Of a stretch of 64,000 nucleotides of DNA, positions 52,301 to 64,000 are shown piece by piece; positions within the stretch are counted from its first letter, which is position 1, and each line of letters starts with the position of its first letter. The notes under the pieces were generated by a model. The model did not search any database. It saw only the letters and a list, made by a program, of their open reading frames with translations, and was not told the DNA's origin. A program made the position numbers and the translations under genes. Where the stretch lies: positions 18,660,001 to 18,724,000 of the forward strand of contig NC_092590.1 of the NCBI RefSeq assembly GCF_047663525.1, given 5' to 3'. The DNA is from Anas platyrhynchos. Taxonomy: Eukaryota > Chordata > Aves > Anseriformes > Anatidae.

Positions 52301-55021
52301 GGATAAAATATCCTCCCCGACCTTTTGGGCCCCAAATACTCCTGACAACCCAGCTGTGGACAGCTGGCAGCAAAAGCCCATTGAAATTTCGAGGGGTTAG
52401 AAGACTAACCATTTTCTAAATTTATCAGTGTGGGGCATGTGGCATAAACAGAACGCTGGAGGTAAAGGCACAATGGCTGACTGCCCAACTTTCACATTAG
52501 GTGCATAGCTCAAGGGTTGTTATAGTCATACACTGCACGCTTATGGCAGTAAAATCCATAACCATATAACATATAGCATAAAGCAAACACTGCTTGCAGC
52601 TAGGAGGGCTCTTCACCTGTGGGCAGCTATTTTACTCTTGTTCTTTCCAGTTTTTTTTCCCATTATTTGCTGGAATTTCAGATGCTACCGCTGGTAAATA
52701 ACAGACACTGGATAAGATGGACCAGTGGTGCTGGAAAGGATGCATCACACAAATCCCCTGGTTCAAGCCGACCCATCCTCAGTGCTGCATAGCTCCTGGG
52801 TTTGGACACACAGGTGCTTCAGCTGGTCCATAATTCAGTCATTCATTTCAATTTACTTCACTATCAGTCAGCACTTCTGGGGAGCCTTCAAAGCAGCATG
52901 AACTACCCCATGTAAAGGACAACCTCTTTCTGCAGAGAGGGTGTGGAGGGTAAGAGGGGCCAGCATGAAACTCATGAGCACAGGTGACATTTCTTGTCCA
53001 CTGCCTTGGACTTCAGAGCAATCAGAGAGCTCAGAAAGCTCCAGTCTTGTCACACTGCAAAGGCAAATTCAGATTTGTCTATTTGCACAAGATTTTCTAA
53101 GCTGCACACATGGTTACACAAGAGACAGCAACTTCCTAGGCCACACACAAATGAGAAGAAGCTCGTGTGGGATAAAGCACGTGGAAAGCAGCAGAATCAG
53201 CAGAGTGACTGGGAGGGAGCACGCTGCTTTGGGGCAGAGAGCTGTTCAGGAGGGTGTCACTGGGAAGTGCAGGGAGCAGGATGCTTGATCCTGTGCAATG
53301 GAGATGCATGCTAGGACAAGCTGAAAAACACTAAGCAGGAAAAGACTGAGCTCTAGGAACTGCATACTGCATTACCAAAAGCTCTGCAGAGTAACTATGA
53401 AGTTACTCTTATATAATCAACCGTTAAGGGTAAGGAGTTGTGTAGCTAAGAGATAATACGTGTAAGGAGGATCACACCTAATTCCTGACAGTCCTACACT
53501 GTGCTGCCAAACCATTTCTTTTTACCCCACTGCTCCTGTGGTAAGAGCATGAAATAGACTTGAAGCCCTAACTTCTGCTGTGATGCAGCAGCTGACAGAC
53601 TCCTTTCCTGCAATATAGGAGATGGAGCTGTAGATGTCCACGCAAAGCTGCGCTGTTTGGCTTGCTTTGCACACAACTTCGCATACACAGACGTTCACAT
53701 CAGTTCGCATCTGCCTTTCAGACTGCCTGGAGAAAGCATGAGCTGACAATTGGATGACTTCAGGATAAACCACCCATTCCCCATGCTGTCCTCCAGCAGG
53801 GCAGAAGCACTTACCTGGGGACAAACCCTGCAGGAGCAGCTCCCGAGGAGCAGCTGACACCCGGACAGGCTGCACGACACCTAGGGAGGCCTGGTTTTGG
53901 CTATCCCCTAAACTTTAGGGATACAATTCAAAGTGCAACTTGTTTTAAACTGACTGCCAACCTAAAAACGCCCTTGTTAAGCCAAATTGGTGTAAGATAA
54001 CACAATACAGCTTCTCTGTTAGGAAACGCTTGCTGTCAATACCTCGAGGAAAAGCACAGCGCATCGGTTAGGACATTACAGGGGATAAGCAGACTTCTGC
54101 CACCAGTTAGACAACAGCACTGGTTACATCACATCATTTGTTAGCACTCTTGGTTTCCCTGTCTGAATAAGAGATGATATTCCTCAGACTAGGCAGATCA
54201 GTAATAATTTACATGCTTCACAGACATTTTAAAGGAAATAGCTAATGACAAATGCTTCAAGTAGGGGAGTTTCTAACACCATTGCAGTTGACCCTTTTCA
54301 GTGGACCACCATATAAACCCAAAGGGCCAGCATGAGGAACAGAAGTTAAAGCAGCCCATGAGCAAGAAGGGCTCTGCAGCCGTAACAACGCCAGGACGGG
54401 GGCTCCCCAATTTTGCTGCAAGCAGCTGTGAGCAGCGGGGTGAAATGCCCCGCTGCCACCACCCAGCCCAGAGCACACCTAGCGCTGCACAGGCAGCAAT
54501 AAATGGAGCAGCAGCACAAGCCACTGTCTGAAAGCTGCAAGAAATCGGTGATGCAGATGGTAGAAAAGGAGGCAGGAGGGTGCTTTAGGTGTTCCCTGCT
54601 CTCCCTACGTGTTGCTGCTCTGGAGCGGGCCCCTCATTACAGCAGCTGCCTCACAGCCAGCAAAGCTGCCTGGAGAGGACTGATTTTTACTCATATTTGC
54701 TGGATTTTTGCCCAGCCCAGCCCGAGTCCCCACCTGGGGGATGCTCTGCCCCTCACCGAGCGCGGCTGAGGCGCGGAGGGCGCCCGGCAGCGCCAGCCCC
54801 CAGCCCCTTCTCTCCCTCCCTCCCTCTCCTCCCGGGGTAACCTGCGGAGGGGAATAAACCCCTCAGGAGGAACCGTGAGGGTGGCGATCGGGCCGTGCTC
54901 TCACCTGCTTCACCTGCAGGTCCACCACGGACTGGAAGACGTGCGCCACCAGCAAGGAGATGCTGGCGATGAGCAGCGTCAGGGCCAGGACCCCCGCCGT
55001 GACGAGGCACAGCGACTTCAT
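34306..55021 (-). CDS. SCARB2: SCARB2 (LIMP-2): lysosomal integral membrane protein 2 (12 exons)
   Basis: SCARB2 is a CD36-superfamily type III membrane glycoprotein of lysosomes that carries beta-glucocerebrosidase from the ER to lysosomes. Coding exons on the minus strand are 55021-54905, 48677-48520, 44767-44620, 43137-42949, 42173-42082, 41585-41466, 40462-40284, 39727-39609, 38493-38420, 37259-37208, 36567-36409 and 34344-34306. They sum to 1446 nt, giving 481 aa plus TAG (human 478). There is an N-terminal membrane segment (about 5-27), a large lumenal domain with nine N-glycosylation sequons (45, 68, 105, 206, 224, 249, 304, 328, 415), conserved cysteines 274, 315, 321 and 332, a C-terminal membrane segment (about 441-460) and a short tail ending EERSPLIRT. 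The start MKSLC aligns with the human start; an in-frame ATG at 55102 would add 27 Gly/Ala-rich residues and is unlikely. All introns are GT-AG. Confidence 0.97.
36409..36567 (-). CDS. SCARB2: SCARB2 exon 11: C-terminal transmembrane segment
   Basis: Residues 417-469. SVLIDEASASKLKHVL completes the lumenal domain and, with the preceding exon, the sequon NES at 415. A 20-residue hydrophobic stretch (about 441-460, IPFIIMAIGIVFGIVFIVLV) follows, then the basic stop-transfer CRSR. The donor is GTAAGT. Confidence 0.93.
37208..41585 (-). CDS. SCARB2: SCARB2 exons 6-10: core lumenal domain
   Basis: Exons 41585-41466, 40462-40284, 39727-39609, 38493-38420 and 37259-37208, residues 235-416. They contain CNMINGTDG, the conserved disulfide cysteines, NVSIC, FVDINP, the AAKRMQINV strand and GNIRTLIFPVMYLNE. 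Relative to human there are three extra residues after the sequon at 304 (ANTTINPDNAGFC against ANTSDNAGFC as I recall). Exon 10 is joined as TTTTT|TGAAACAGG, giving FFETGN. Confidence 0.93.
40605..40634. repeat. 15-bp perfect tandem duplication
   Basis: CTTCTGTGTTAAATT occurs twice in tandem in SCARB2 intron 6. Confidence 0.9.
41267..41303. repeat. ATT/TTTTA microsatellite
   Basis: TTA units grading into TTTTA units in SCARB2 intron 6. Confidence 0.85.
42949..43137 (-). CDS. SCARB2: SCARB2 exon 4: helical ligand-binding region
   Basis: Residues 142-204. This covers the apical helical bundle that binds beta-glucocerebrosidase in mammals. Here it reads TAMEWTRATSLQF and SLFTVRTVHELLWGYKD. 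Positions 150 and 171, His in human LIMP-2, are Thr and Arg, and a His appears at 174. The numbering is secure because the sequon at 45 and those at 206, 224 and 249 coincide with human positions. Confidence 0.93.
44768..48519 (-). other. SCARB2 intron 2, with an internal CpG-rich patch
   Basis: A 3.75-kb intron. Between about 46860 and 47220 it contains around 20 CpGs, well above the surrounding intron, with open frames in several phases on both strands. That pattern suits an internal regulatory CpG island better than a coding exon. No nested gene is recognised. Confidence 0.5.
50737..50786. repeat. 25-bp tandem duplication
   Basis: Two adjacent 25-bp units differing at two positions (TGAGAGGGG-TGACATT and TGAGAGGGA-TGATATT), each ending TTACCAGGTG. 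Confidence 0.9.
52011..52034. repeat. TA dinucleotide microsatellite
   Basis: About twelve TA units with one interruption, followed by a T run, in SCARB2 intron 1. Confidence 0.85.
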
Positions 55022-55320
55022 GGCCGCCGCCCCGCCGGCAGGGACACGGCCGCCACCAGCACCGCCACCACAGCCGCCGCCAGGCCCCGGGGCCGGGCAC
55101 AAGGGGCGGGCGGCTGCCTCGCCACGCCTGCTGACGGGCCGGGAGGAGCCCCCGGGCCTCCCCGGGCCTCCTGATGCCGGCTTCGGCCCCTCAAGGGCCG
55201 GAGGGGCTCGGCTGGGGGCTGGGGGCGAGGGGAGCGGCCGTGCCCCTGCCCGCCGGAGGCTGTGTGGGGTGGGGAGCGCCCCGCTCGCTGCAGCGGGCAG
55301 GGAAGGGGGAAAGGAGTCCC
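54720..55320 (-). promoter_or_regulatory. SCARB2: CpG island and promoter of SCARB2
   Basis: A dense GC/CpG block over coding exon 1, with a consensus GC box (GGGGCGGG, 55103-55110) about 85 bp before the start codon and no TATA box. I looked for the CLEAR palindrome (GTCACGTGAC) that binds TFEB at lysosomal genes and did not see a full copy. Confidence 0.75.
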
Positions 55321-58300
55321 GAAAGGGTTTGGTTTGTTCCTGCTGGCAGGAATTCCCCGTGTCTGCTCGGGAGGGACCTGCTAGTGGGCGTGCAGCAGGG
55401 GTGTTTCAAAGGTTTTCTGGAAAACAAGCAGGAAAACAGCTGCCCCCCCTCCCCAGGAAGATGGTTAGGGGAGAAGTTGTAGGGAACAGAAACTGCCTCT
55501 GGAGTAAATGGGGCTTCACAGGGATCAGCTTCTACCCTAATTCAATACTTATCAGTTAACCCTCTCATAATAAATAAATTGATGTATCCCCTTCTCCGTT
55601 AAAAGACAGCAGGCACTACTGCTCCGGCCTCCCACCCGGAATCACTCCTGGAGCACTGCTAGCAGGAGGGCAAAGCACCCAGAGCAGCGGCTTTGCCAGA
55701 ACCTCTTTGCTATGTGCCCTCCGTCCCAGCCTTTGTATGTCACAAAAGGAAGGAAAGTCCCAGCGATACAGGACTCCTGGCCCATAGCCACAGTCCTGCT
55801 GCTACCAGCGCTTTCATTTCTGAAGTCATGAGCCAGTTCCCTCTCCTCCCACAGCCGAATCGTGAGGCTAGCAGCTTGCCATCGTCATCCCGGTTCAAGT
55901 TATGCCGTCCCTAGAAGCAAGCAGGTAGACCATCAGATGGGCTTCCTGTTAAAATCAACTGAATTGTCCTCTATAAATATTATTTCCTGTCATTTTACTT
56001 GCTGGGGACACTGTTATGTTACTGTGCTGTTTATTTACTTATGAAAGTTTATGAGGTCACCCTTCACAACTGTTTGGGAAACAATGACTGTGGTTCCCCT
56101 CACATGGTAGAAGGATTGTTCTGCCAGCAAGTTTTAATTTAGATTCCCACTCCCAAGTGGTGCTTTTCACTCAGTTTCATCACCATCTCTCCAAAAAGCA
56201 AGCAAGAAAGTAAATATAAGAATCCCTTTTTGAAGGTTAATATAACTACACCCATAGATTTGTCCCCCTGGAATAATCTTTAATGGGAATTCCCCTTCTG
56301 AAACAATAAACTATCCCTTACACCACATTGTCCTTGGTGGGATGTATGGTGTACTGATGACTTTTACAAGCGGGTGTCTCTTCCCACAGCACATTAAACA
56401 TTCTCTGTGGCTACTGAAGCAGTGGAGTGGAGACCTTGTTCTTTCCTCACCTAAAGTATTTCAGCTGCTCTGTGACTTATATTTGCTATTGAGGATATCC
56501 TGATGCATGCACTCAGAAGTACGTCGTCAGACCCACTTGCTCCAAATCAGAGCGAGAGACAGGAAAAACAAGATAAATACAGAAGAGAGAACACTTTTCT
56601 ACTTATGCAAGGCCATTTTTATCATAACTACGTATCACAGCCATGAGGCATTTCTATTAATAATGTTAAGGAGGATGCTGGTTTATGCAAACATTTTTTT
56701 AAAAAGGTAAATTTGCTTTGCCATCGCAATGGCAAAATGCATTAAGATCAAGCAATGATTCCTGCAGAATTTTGTTTTTGCTTAATTCAGTGTTTTGATT
56801 TTATTTGTTTGTAAAAATCTATCCATGTGATGCACAAAACTATGCTGTTTCTCCATACAGATTTTCTAGATTCCCAGTGTGGATTATTTTCTTTTCTTTT
56901 TTGACAGACTATCTTACCTCTGGAAGTCAAGAAACTGCGTACTAGCAGTTTATTTAAAATTATTTAAACAATTTAAAATTATTTAAAACATTCCCATGAA
57001 CAGTGACTCCGCCTCTGGAGTACAGCATGGGAATGCAGTGGGTGCACTGCTGGCTCCAGGCACAACACTGCGTCATAATTACAAACACCTGAAACAAGCA
57101 GAGGCATATCTTCTCTTTCCAAAATCCCAATGATATTGCAAAGGGAAAAGGCAGATACGGCCCATATTCAGAAAAATGTTTAAATGTGCTTACTCCTATG
57201 TCTTCATGTCATCACTCTTTTTTCTTTCTTACCCCCTTCCATTATTCCTGTCTCTCTCCCCACTCCTTTCAATTTTTATCACAGTGTGCCAAAAAAATTG
57301 CTGTCTCTTCTTCCACTGCCATCATCCACACATACTGCCAGGCTCCCCTAAATTTTGCAGTCTCTCGTGATGAAAAGGGCAAGATTTCCATGTGGAAAAA
57401 TGATTTGAGAAACCTTGTTTTCAAACTAAATCGTGGATGGAATATTCCCATCCCATGCACTGGGAGAATCTTTCAGAAATAAGAAAAGTCACTACTTACT
57501 TAGGTAGTCAAGTGGCTTCTTCAGCTCTGTGTAACACCAGCTCCGTGGGGTCTATATAAGGAAGGAAAGAGCTTGTCAAAGAAGAAAGTAGGGAATTGTA
57601 TAGTACGGTATTAGCTAATTCCTGTTATTTAATAACTACTGGATCATTCTTTAGTGAACGTTTTATGTTAGCCACAATGGAGGGGTGGAGGCAGTGGATA
57701 AGAGGGGCAGGGTACTTTTGGTTTCCTCTTTGTTTGAATTCATGTCTCTTCATGGATCTCTGGTCTTTTCCACCCAAGATAGGAATCATGCTTGTCCTAA
57801 TTTCAGAATTAGGTGCTGTAATCATCTGCCACTGCTGACAGACCTGTTCACACCAAGTCTAACTGGATCCAAAGCTTGCTTTGCTTCCTTTAGGAGCTGT
57901 GACCTGAAGGCAGAGATGTAAAACAGCCTTTCCAGAACCAAGAGTTTTTTCATCTCAACAGTGAAAATGTAATTGTAACTAGAAAAGTGTTTAACTCAAT
58001 AAATACTCTACTTATTTCTGTTCAATCTAAAACTTCTGTATGCTTTTCCACCTGTCTCCTTCTGCTGGGTGATGTTTACAGCCTGCTTTCATCTGTGTAT
58101 CTGTGGTGCTCCATTTACTTTTACCTCCACCACTGTGTTTCTGAATCCTACCTTTATTTTGTTTTGGGATGTTCAACAGAAGAAAATCAGGGGTAAATAT
58201 TGTAGGGACTGAGATCTAGTTATCAAGAACGATGCTTTTATGATGGTGGAACATCCCCCTCTTTTGCATACTGCCAGGAGTTTAACCACTCGCTGCCATT

Positions 58301-60644
58301 TAACTCAGCCCAGCTCGCCAGCAGCCCATAAATCATATTACAGGTAACTTGCAGGTCCTTAACATTGCAATTTTCCTGACAGCTCACCACAAAGAGCCTC
58401 TACTGTTTCCCAGCGTGGGCCAAGAAGAATAGGAGAAGGTTTACATGCAGTACACTCCCAGTCTTAGAGGAGCAGCTCCTGGGAAACACCCAAGTGCATC
58501 GGGATTATACAAGGAAAATGCTTTCAGAGACAGCTCATCTGCCTTTCATGCCCAGCTGATCTACGTGCTTGTCATCAATAAATTTACACATATTATGTAT
58601 GTGTCTGGCACCATATGCATAATTAGTAAAATAATAATGTAATTATAAGATACTGATTTCAGCTGAGAGTTGAGAAATTTCTGAAAGGCTTCTAAGTTGG
58701 TAGCAATCACATTTCCCTGTATTCAAGCTTTACCTCACTACTCCCACACACAACAAAGTAACTGCTGGCAGGAAGGCAGTTCACTATAGGGCAGAACCAC
58801 CCTGCAATTATTAGGTTCAGCAGAGACCTTGGAAAGGTCTGTGAACAGAGCTGCTGCTTTCTGTGGGCAGTAACTTTGCTCCTGATTTAGCTGCACATGG
58901 ATGCGCAAGAAGCAAATGCGTCAGACAGACCAGGCACTGACTTCCAGATATGGGACTATGACTTTTTAAAAGACCAGAGATTTAGATACAGCACGTTTCT
59001 TCTGAGGAAATTAATGCTGTTATGAGAGCAGCAGCAGAAACATTCTTCATTCTGAAGTTTGGTCCTTCCTGACTCTTATGTTTTTGACACTCTCCAGCTA
59101 AATAAGCACAGACCTGTTGAACTGTAAGCCAGACTTACACACACATCCCTCTACAGGCACCTGATAATTGGGATACAGATCATGGAGTACCTTTTAAAAT
59201 ACACACGCACGGCCATATTCCTCATGATTTGAGTTTCACCAAAATCAGCAAGTACAACTACTCACACCCATCAGCTACTTCTCCTTTGGTTTGCTGCTTC
59301 CCTGACTCATCAGCTGCTTCTGCATATAGCTTCAATGCTTCTGCGCAGAAGTCCACATGACTCAGAGGTGGCAAGCTGGGCCACCTGCGGAGGAGGACGG
59401 AGCATTGCCTCAAGCCACCTTTTCCTCTTCATACAGATTTCTCTCCCCACTCAGCTCCACTCCCTTCCAGACCACGATTAATCAGCCCCCATCCTCTTCT
59501 CCCTAGCACGTGGACCACCTGCCCATGCTATGTCCTCTTCTCTTAGTTACACATCTGCTTTTAGCTGCTGCCACAGCAATGCTAGAGCTCTCGCTGCTGA
59601 ACTAGGGCACTCTCAAGCTGACCGTGGCCATGCTAGGGGGAAATACGTTGTGGGGTGGGAGAATGCTGCTACAGAGCCTGTGCTGCTCGTGCCAGGCTGT
59701 GACCTGACATGAAGCTGTGAAACAGATCTTGCTAGGACAGGAAGGACAGGGAGCTGGGGGAGGTGCACTGGGAGTATGGGAGGCCCTGGTTTTTGGTACT
59801 GTTGGGGCAACCTAAGTGAAGTAACAAGTTTGAAGGACCCAGCTTTCAGTGTCAAGCCAACGTAATCTGTAAGTCTACTGCCAGAGCTTCACTGCCTTAC
59901 ATCAAGTTATAGCTGTTAGACTGCATGTTCCTCCAATGCAGGCTGCAACAGCCAATAACACTACCATCAAAGCTTCCCAACTGCTTGATCTCCCACTCTT
60001 AGGCAGTAAGTCCTGCTCTCCACATGCTTTCTTCCCCAAGGACACCTCAGGTCATGGGAAGAGTCACTGTAGCTCTCTAGATTAGAGCCCGTGGAGGCTG
60101 ACAGATCTCCTTCAACCCACAGATATTCTGTTGGTCCTGAAGCAGTGGCAGGACCAACAGGGTTTGCTTGTTCTGTTACTGCTGAGCACTGCAAAGAGCC
60201 TGGAGCTGCCGGGAAGACCTTCTGCATGCCAAGTGACAGGCACAAGTGCAGCAGCACCCAGGGAGAAACTGAGAGCTCAGATGAGACGTGCCCGTGCTGT
60301 TCACAGTCGTAAAGCAAAGGGAACCTGCTGTGCCCACGCAGAAAGAAGCCAGCCACAATTCAGAGCTCAGCTTTCTTATCTGTATCAGCTGGGAAGGCAC
60401 TGTGTCACCTGGCAGGGCTCCTGGCAGACCTGGCAAATGTGGGGACGGGGATGAGGAGCGTGTGAGACACGTGTCCCAAAGACAGGGCAGAGAAGCCAGA
60501 AAGAGCCTGGGGAGGAGTTACATGACCGAGAACCTCTCCCTGCCCCACAGGTGCCGCTGGACACAGTCTCCTAGTGACCCGGAGCCCCCGTGCTCTGACC
60601 TTCCGTGCCGGGCAGCCAGGGCCTCGGGGTGTGGAGCTGCTGGG
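55321..60644. other. Intergenic region between SCARB2 and the FAM47E-like gene
   Basis: 5.3 kb between divergent genes. The open frames are short and resemble nothing I know. There is AT-rich DNA around 56700-57000. No RNA gene or mobile element is recognised by eye. Confidence 0.55.
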
Positions 60645-61507
60645 ATGAGTGCAGCCCCATGGTAAGTGGGATCAAGGCAGACAAGGAGGTCTGGTGAGGA
60701 CCCTGCAGTCCTTCATTAGCTTGCCTTTCTGGCGTGTTCACTCCTGCCTCCAGAAGCTCCAGCTGAAGTAGACCTGTGCCCATCAGAGTCTGTGGGGTTT
60801 GAACAAGAGTTTTTTCCTGGGAAATGTGTCAGTGGGAAAACAGGGAATATAAGCAACTCACTTTCCTCAGCCTCCGGCTTGTAACCTAGTACTTCGTCTG
60901 GCTTCTGAATGTCAGCATCTGGCACTGCTCCTCTCTCACACCCTGAGCCCTCGGAGCCTGAATGTCCCTGCATGTTTGTTATTCTGCTTGGGCACCAGCC
61001 ACTGAACTGCGCTGCCATGTTCAGTGGAGCTGAAGTGTCACAGCACAGGCCAGGTGTGGTTAGCCCTCTTTGCCTGCTTACACCTCCTTATACAGTCAGT
61101 ATTTCCTGCAGTAACTAGAGGTCTTTGGTTTCAGGTACAAAGAAAAGCTGTCATCAAGGGTCTTGCCCACACACACCAAGCAGAGGTTCTCTGACTCGCT
61201 TAACAGCCAGCGCTGGAGGTTCTTAAAAAGTGGTCTGGATGATTTCAGAAGTGGCTTCCCCCCTCCGTGTGATAACATCATCATCCAGGGCACAAAGGGG
61301 CTTTCTCCCGTCCTGCTGCAGAGCGGATCCCACCTGGCTCAACAAAAGGCACAGAAAACACCAGCTAAACCCAAATGCAAGCTCAGGTCAGAGCTGGAAG
61401 CTGGGAAGGAGTTCACAAAGGAGACTGACCGTCACCCAAGCCATGACCCAAAGTTATTTCACTCTCATTTGGAAGATGGCACCCTCCCAGAAGTAAAGAG
61501 AACATAG
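60645..61507 (+). CDS. FAM47E: FAM47E-like gene, 5' part (two exons visible)
   Basis: Exon 1 is 60645-60661 (ATG AGT GCA GCC CCA TG, donor GTAAGT). Exon 2 begins at 61135 after TTTCAG and joins in frame as MSAAPWYKEKLSSRV. It encodes RFSDSLNSQRWRFLKSGLDD followed by FRSGFPPP. This matches the N-terminal FAM47 block as I recall it from human FAM47E (a SLHS...F.. KGLDDFRKG pattern). Its position next to SCARB2 in divergent orientation is that of human FAM47E. Exon 2 stays open to TAG at 61505-61507, but the last 75 codons are not recognisably FAM47. A donor may therefore lie earlier (CAG|GTCAGA at 61387 or GAA|GTAAAG at 61493), with the remaining exons outside the window. FAM47E function is poorly known; roles in chromatin/PRMT5 biology have been reported. 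Confidence 0.72.
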
Positions 61508-64000
61508 TTGGTGCTGTTCTTCCTTGAAGTAAATATCTGTGCAGTATTTGAAATGCAAAAACGGTCCAGGATTGTGTTCCCTCTTGCCTTATAAGCCCCC
61601 TTCCCTCATTATTAATTACAAGCAGGAAGCCAACAAAGTCCACATCTCCAAGTTAAAATGTCTCTCTGTTCTTACCACTGAGAGAGCTATATATAAAGAG
61701 CCGGCCGGTCTCGGAGACACCTTGCTGACATGGTGATGTAAGTCACCCAGGTCAGTTACTGAACCAGGCTCACACTTTCCCACCAATATAAGACACTGGA
61801 GAGAAGAGGCTTTGCCCTCCAGCCTTAGAAACATCTTTGGATAACCCTGGACATGCCATGAATAATAAAGAATCTCTCATTCAAACAGAATAATTGGTGA
61901 TCACGTACTTTCTCCTGTATTATGAAACATATGCCGCCTAAAATGTTGGCATTAGAGTCAGTGGGAATTCAGGGCCCGAATCCCACAGGAGTGGATGCAA
62001 ACCCTGGCCCCTGACACAAGCCCTTTGATTTCAGTCTCTTTGTACATAGACAGTGCCAAAGTGCAGAGCAAATCACAAGTCAGTTTATTCTGTAGCACTG
62101 CCAAGTGCCTCTGTTTACTTCAGCATTTGCTGGCACGAAGAGAGGGGACAGAGAGAGAGGCTTGTTGTGTGTATTTGCCCCATTTTGGATTCAACCTGAC
62201 TGAGCACAGTTCAAGCAGTCCGTGCCTTGTTCTGAGTGAACTGTACCTACAAAGGGCATGCTTAAAATCAGCAAGCCAGTGGCACACGTTTTCCTGACCT
62301 GTGAGTGATATTCCGCATGAATGCCACCTCAGCCTTGCGAAGGTTAAGGATGCTCCCTTGGAGTACAATAGGATGGACTCTGGGGAAGCAGATTTGAAAT
62401 GTTCTGTGTTACGTTATAATGTACTGCAGTGCTCTAGGAATCTTGGTTTTGTTTGTTTGTTGGTTTTATCTGTTTTTAATTTTGTTACCCTCTGCTCAAC
62501 TTCTTACTGACTTGAAAAGAATTCACAAATCAGCTGAAAATGTATGCTGCTGCATCAAAAGGTAGTTGCCTTCCATCTCTACCTGCTATCTTATCGGGTG
62601 AAAATAGATGTCCTGCAAAGCACAGCAAGCAAAGCACTTTTACAATCTCTGCTAACTGCAGTTTACTTGGCCTGTGTTTTTGTGTGAAACTGCAGACCTG
62701 CAATCAGTGTCTGCTTTGAGTCTGTCTATGTCAAAAGCTGATCTCTTCCCGTGTTCCTCAAACACATGTAGGTACTAGAGGCTGCAATTAGATTATTTTG
62801 CTAGCCTCAGTTATGTTATTATTCACTCAGGCAATCAACTGTTAAAATTCTGATATGTACGTACCTTTTAGCAGGCAGTAGCAGTGAGAGCAGCATTGCT
62901 GAGCTCTCTGAAGTCCCAGCACATACGAATTCTGCAGTCTCAGCCCTTAAGCGTGCAGACCTTACTGCCAGACAGGAGGAAAGAGACAAAAATGGTTCTC
63001 ATCAGGGGTCTCTTCCTGACTCCCAGTGCCTACTACACCTCAACAGGCCAAGAAATAAGGCCAGAATTAGTCATTCTTAGCCCCTTGCTAGCCCCTTAGA
63101 TTCCTGGCTAGTCTGTGGCAGCCATTAGTAAACAAATGTTTTGTCTGCCAGCCTTGAAACAAATAGCTTGTGTCTACCAGCTTATACAGTAAGGTTCTGC
63201 ATGTCCCAGCCCTCCAGCTCCTTCCTCGGGGCAGGGCAACATCAGCAAAAGACATGAGAAGCACTTGCTTCCCTGGAAACGTGCCAGATGACAGAGGTCT
63301 TAAGTGATCTGTGCTGGAGAAGAGGAGGCGCGGAGACTTGCTGCAGAAGGTCATTGACTCAGATTCACCTCCCCTCCGTCCTCCTGCTGTGAGCTTTGGC
63401 ACTGGGACGCGATGAGCACCCACACTTAGCGGGATTTTATTGTGGTACAATAAACAAAGTTCATCAGCTGTTCGGGTGGGCAGGTCTCCAGCTTGCCTCA
63501 CGTGGTACAACTGGCCACAGCTGTTCATGGCGCTGCTGGGTTCAGTTATCTGCAGCAGTTTTTCCACACAAAAGTGCCACTGAGAAAAAAAATAATAAAT
63601 AAGGGGTGAGGAGGATGCCTGAGAACCTACTGCACCGCCTGTGCACCTGCAGCAGTTCAGGAAGGCAAACACCACGGCGTTTTTGCTGCTCCTAGGCCCA
63701 TGCATCTTGAGAACCTAGCTCCCTGTCAGCCCCAGAGCAATGCTGCACTTCGTTGTGCCTCAATATTGAGTATTTACTGTCTTGGGGTCACAAGCACTGC
63801 TGGGCCATAGGATGGGAACTGTTAAGCTAGAATTTCAGTGCAGGCTGTGATGGCCTGTATAGGTTAGCTGGATGCTTTGACACCACGGCGAGGGTAAAGC
63901 ACGGAAGATTGGGTGAGGCAAAAAATCACACCCTTGATTCCAGCCATGTGATGTGGGTCTTAGGACGGAGTCACTGCATCATGTGCTGGCTTGTTAAGCA
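61508..64000. other. Downstream of FAM47E exon 2, no recognised exon
   Basis: Probably intron or 3' flank of the FAM47E-like gene. I looked for later FAM47 blocks and found none. A 205-codon minus-strand open frame at 63705-63088 has no recognisable domain and is treated as chance. Confidence 0.5.

Larger units (their letters stand above)
48678..54904 (-). other. SCARB2 intron 1
   Basis: A 6.2-kb intron. It holds a 25-bp tandem duplication (50737-50786) and a TA microsatellite (52011-52034). No nested gene or recognisable mobile element was found. Confidence 0.6.

Overview
The window is vertebrate nuclear DNA, most likely from a bird and probably a galliform. It holds large spliced genes with GT-AG introns, CpG-rich promoters, simple repeats and one endogenous-retrovirus LTR. 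There are no operons, CRISPR arrays or prokaryotic genes. The bird assignment rests on recognised gene content (PPEF2, NUP54, SCARB2, a FAM47E-like gene), compact introns and the class of LTR. The exact species cannot be read from the window.

Layout. Positions 1-4125 hold no gene I can recognise. PPEF2 (+ strand, coding 4126-18882, 16 coding exons, 713 aa) follows. Its 3' end faces that of NUP54 (- strand, coding 32356-20589), and the two stop codons are 1.7 kb apart. NUP54 has 12 exons that reconstruct a 500-aa protein in frame. A further in-phase, FG-rich 54-codon exon at 31118-31279 would make it 554 aa. A 427-bp solo LTR with a perfect 6-bp target duplication lies in a NUP54 intron. SCARB2 (LIMP-2; - strand, coding 55021-34306, 12 exons, 481 aa) lies upstream of NUP54 on the same strand and starts in a second CpG island. 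From 60645 a FAM47E-like gene begins on the + strand. Two exons are visible and the rest either lies outside the window or is absent.

Function. The genes are not a functional cluster. PPEF2 is a calcium-binding Ser/Thr phosphatase known mainly from photoreceptors. NUP54 is a central-channel FG nucleoporin. SCARB2 is a lysosomal membrane glycoprotein and the trafficking receptor of beta-glucocerebrosidase. FAM47E is poorly characterised. NUP54-SCARB2-FAM47E keep the order and relative orientation I recall from human 4q21. PPEF2 directly next to NUP54, tail to tail, is not the human arrangement as I recall it.

Every exon boundary was read by eye. For PPEF2, NUP54 and SCARB2 the summed exon lengths are exact multiples of three and each ends in a stop codon, which is a strong internal check. 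I saw no wholly undescribed biological system. The most interesting items are the extra FG exon of NUP54, the loss of two ligand-binding/pH-sensing histidines in SCARB2, the alpharetrovirus-like solo LTR and a GC-AG intron in PPEF2.
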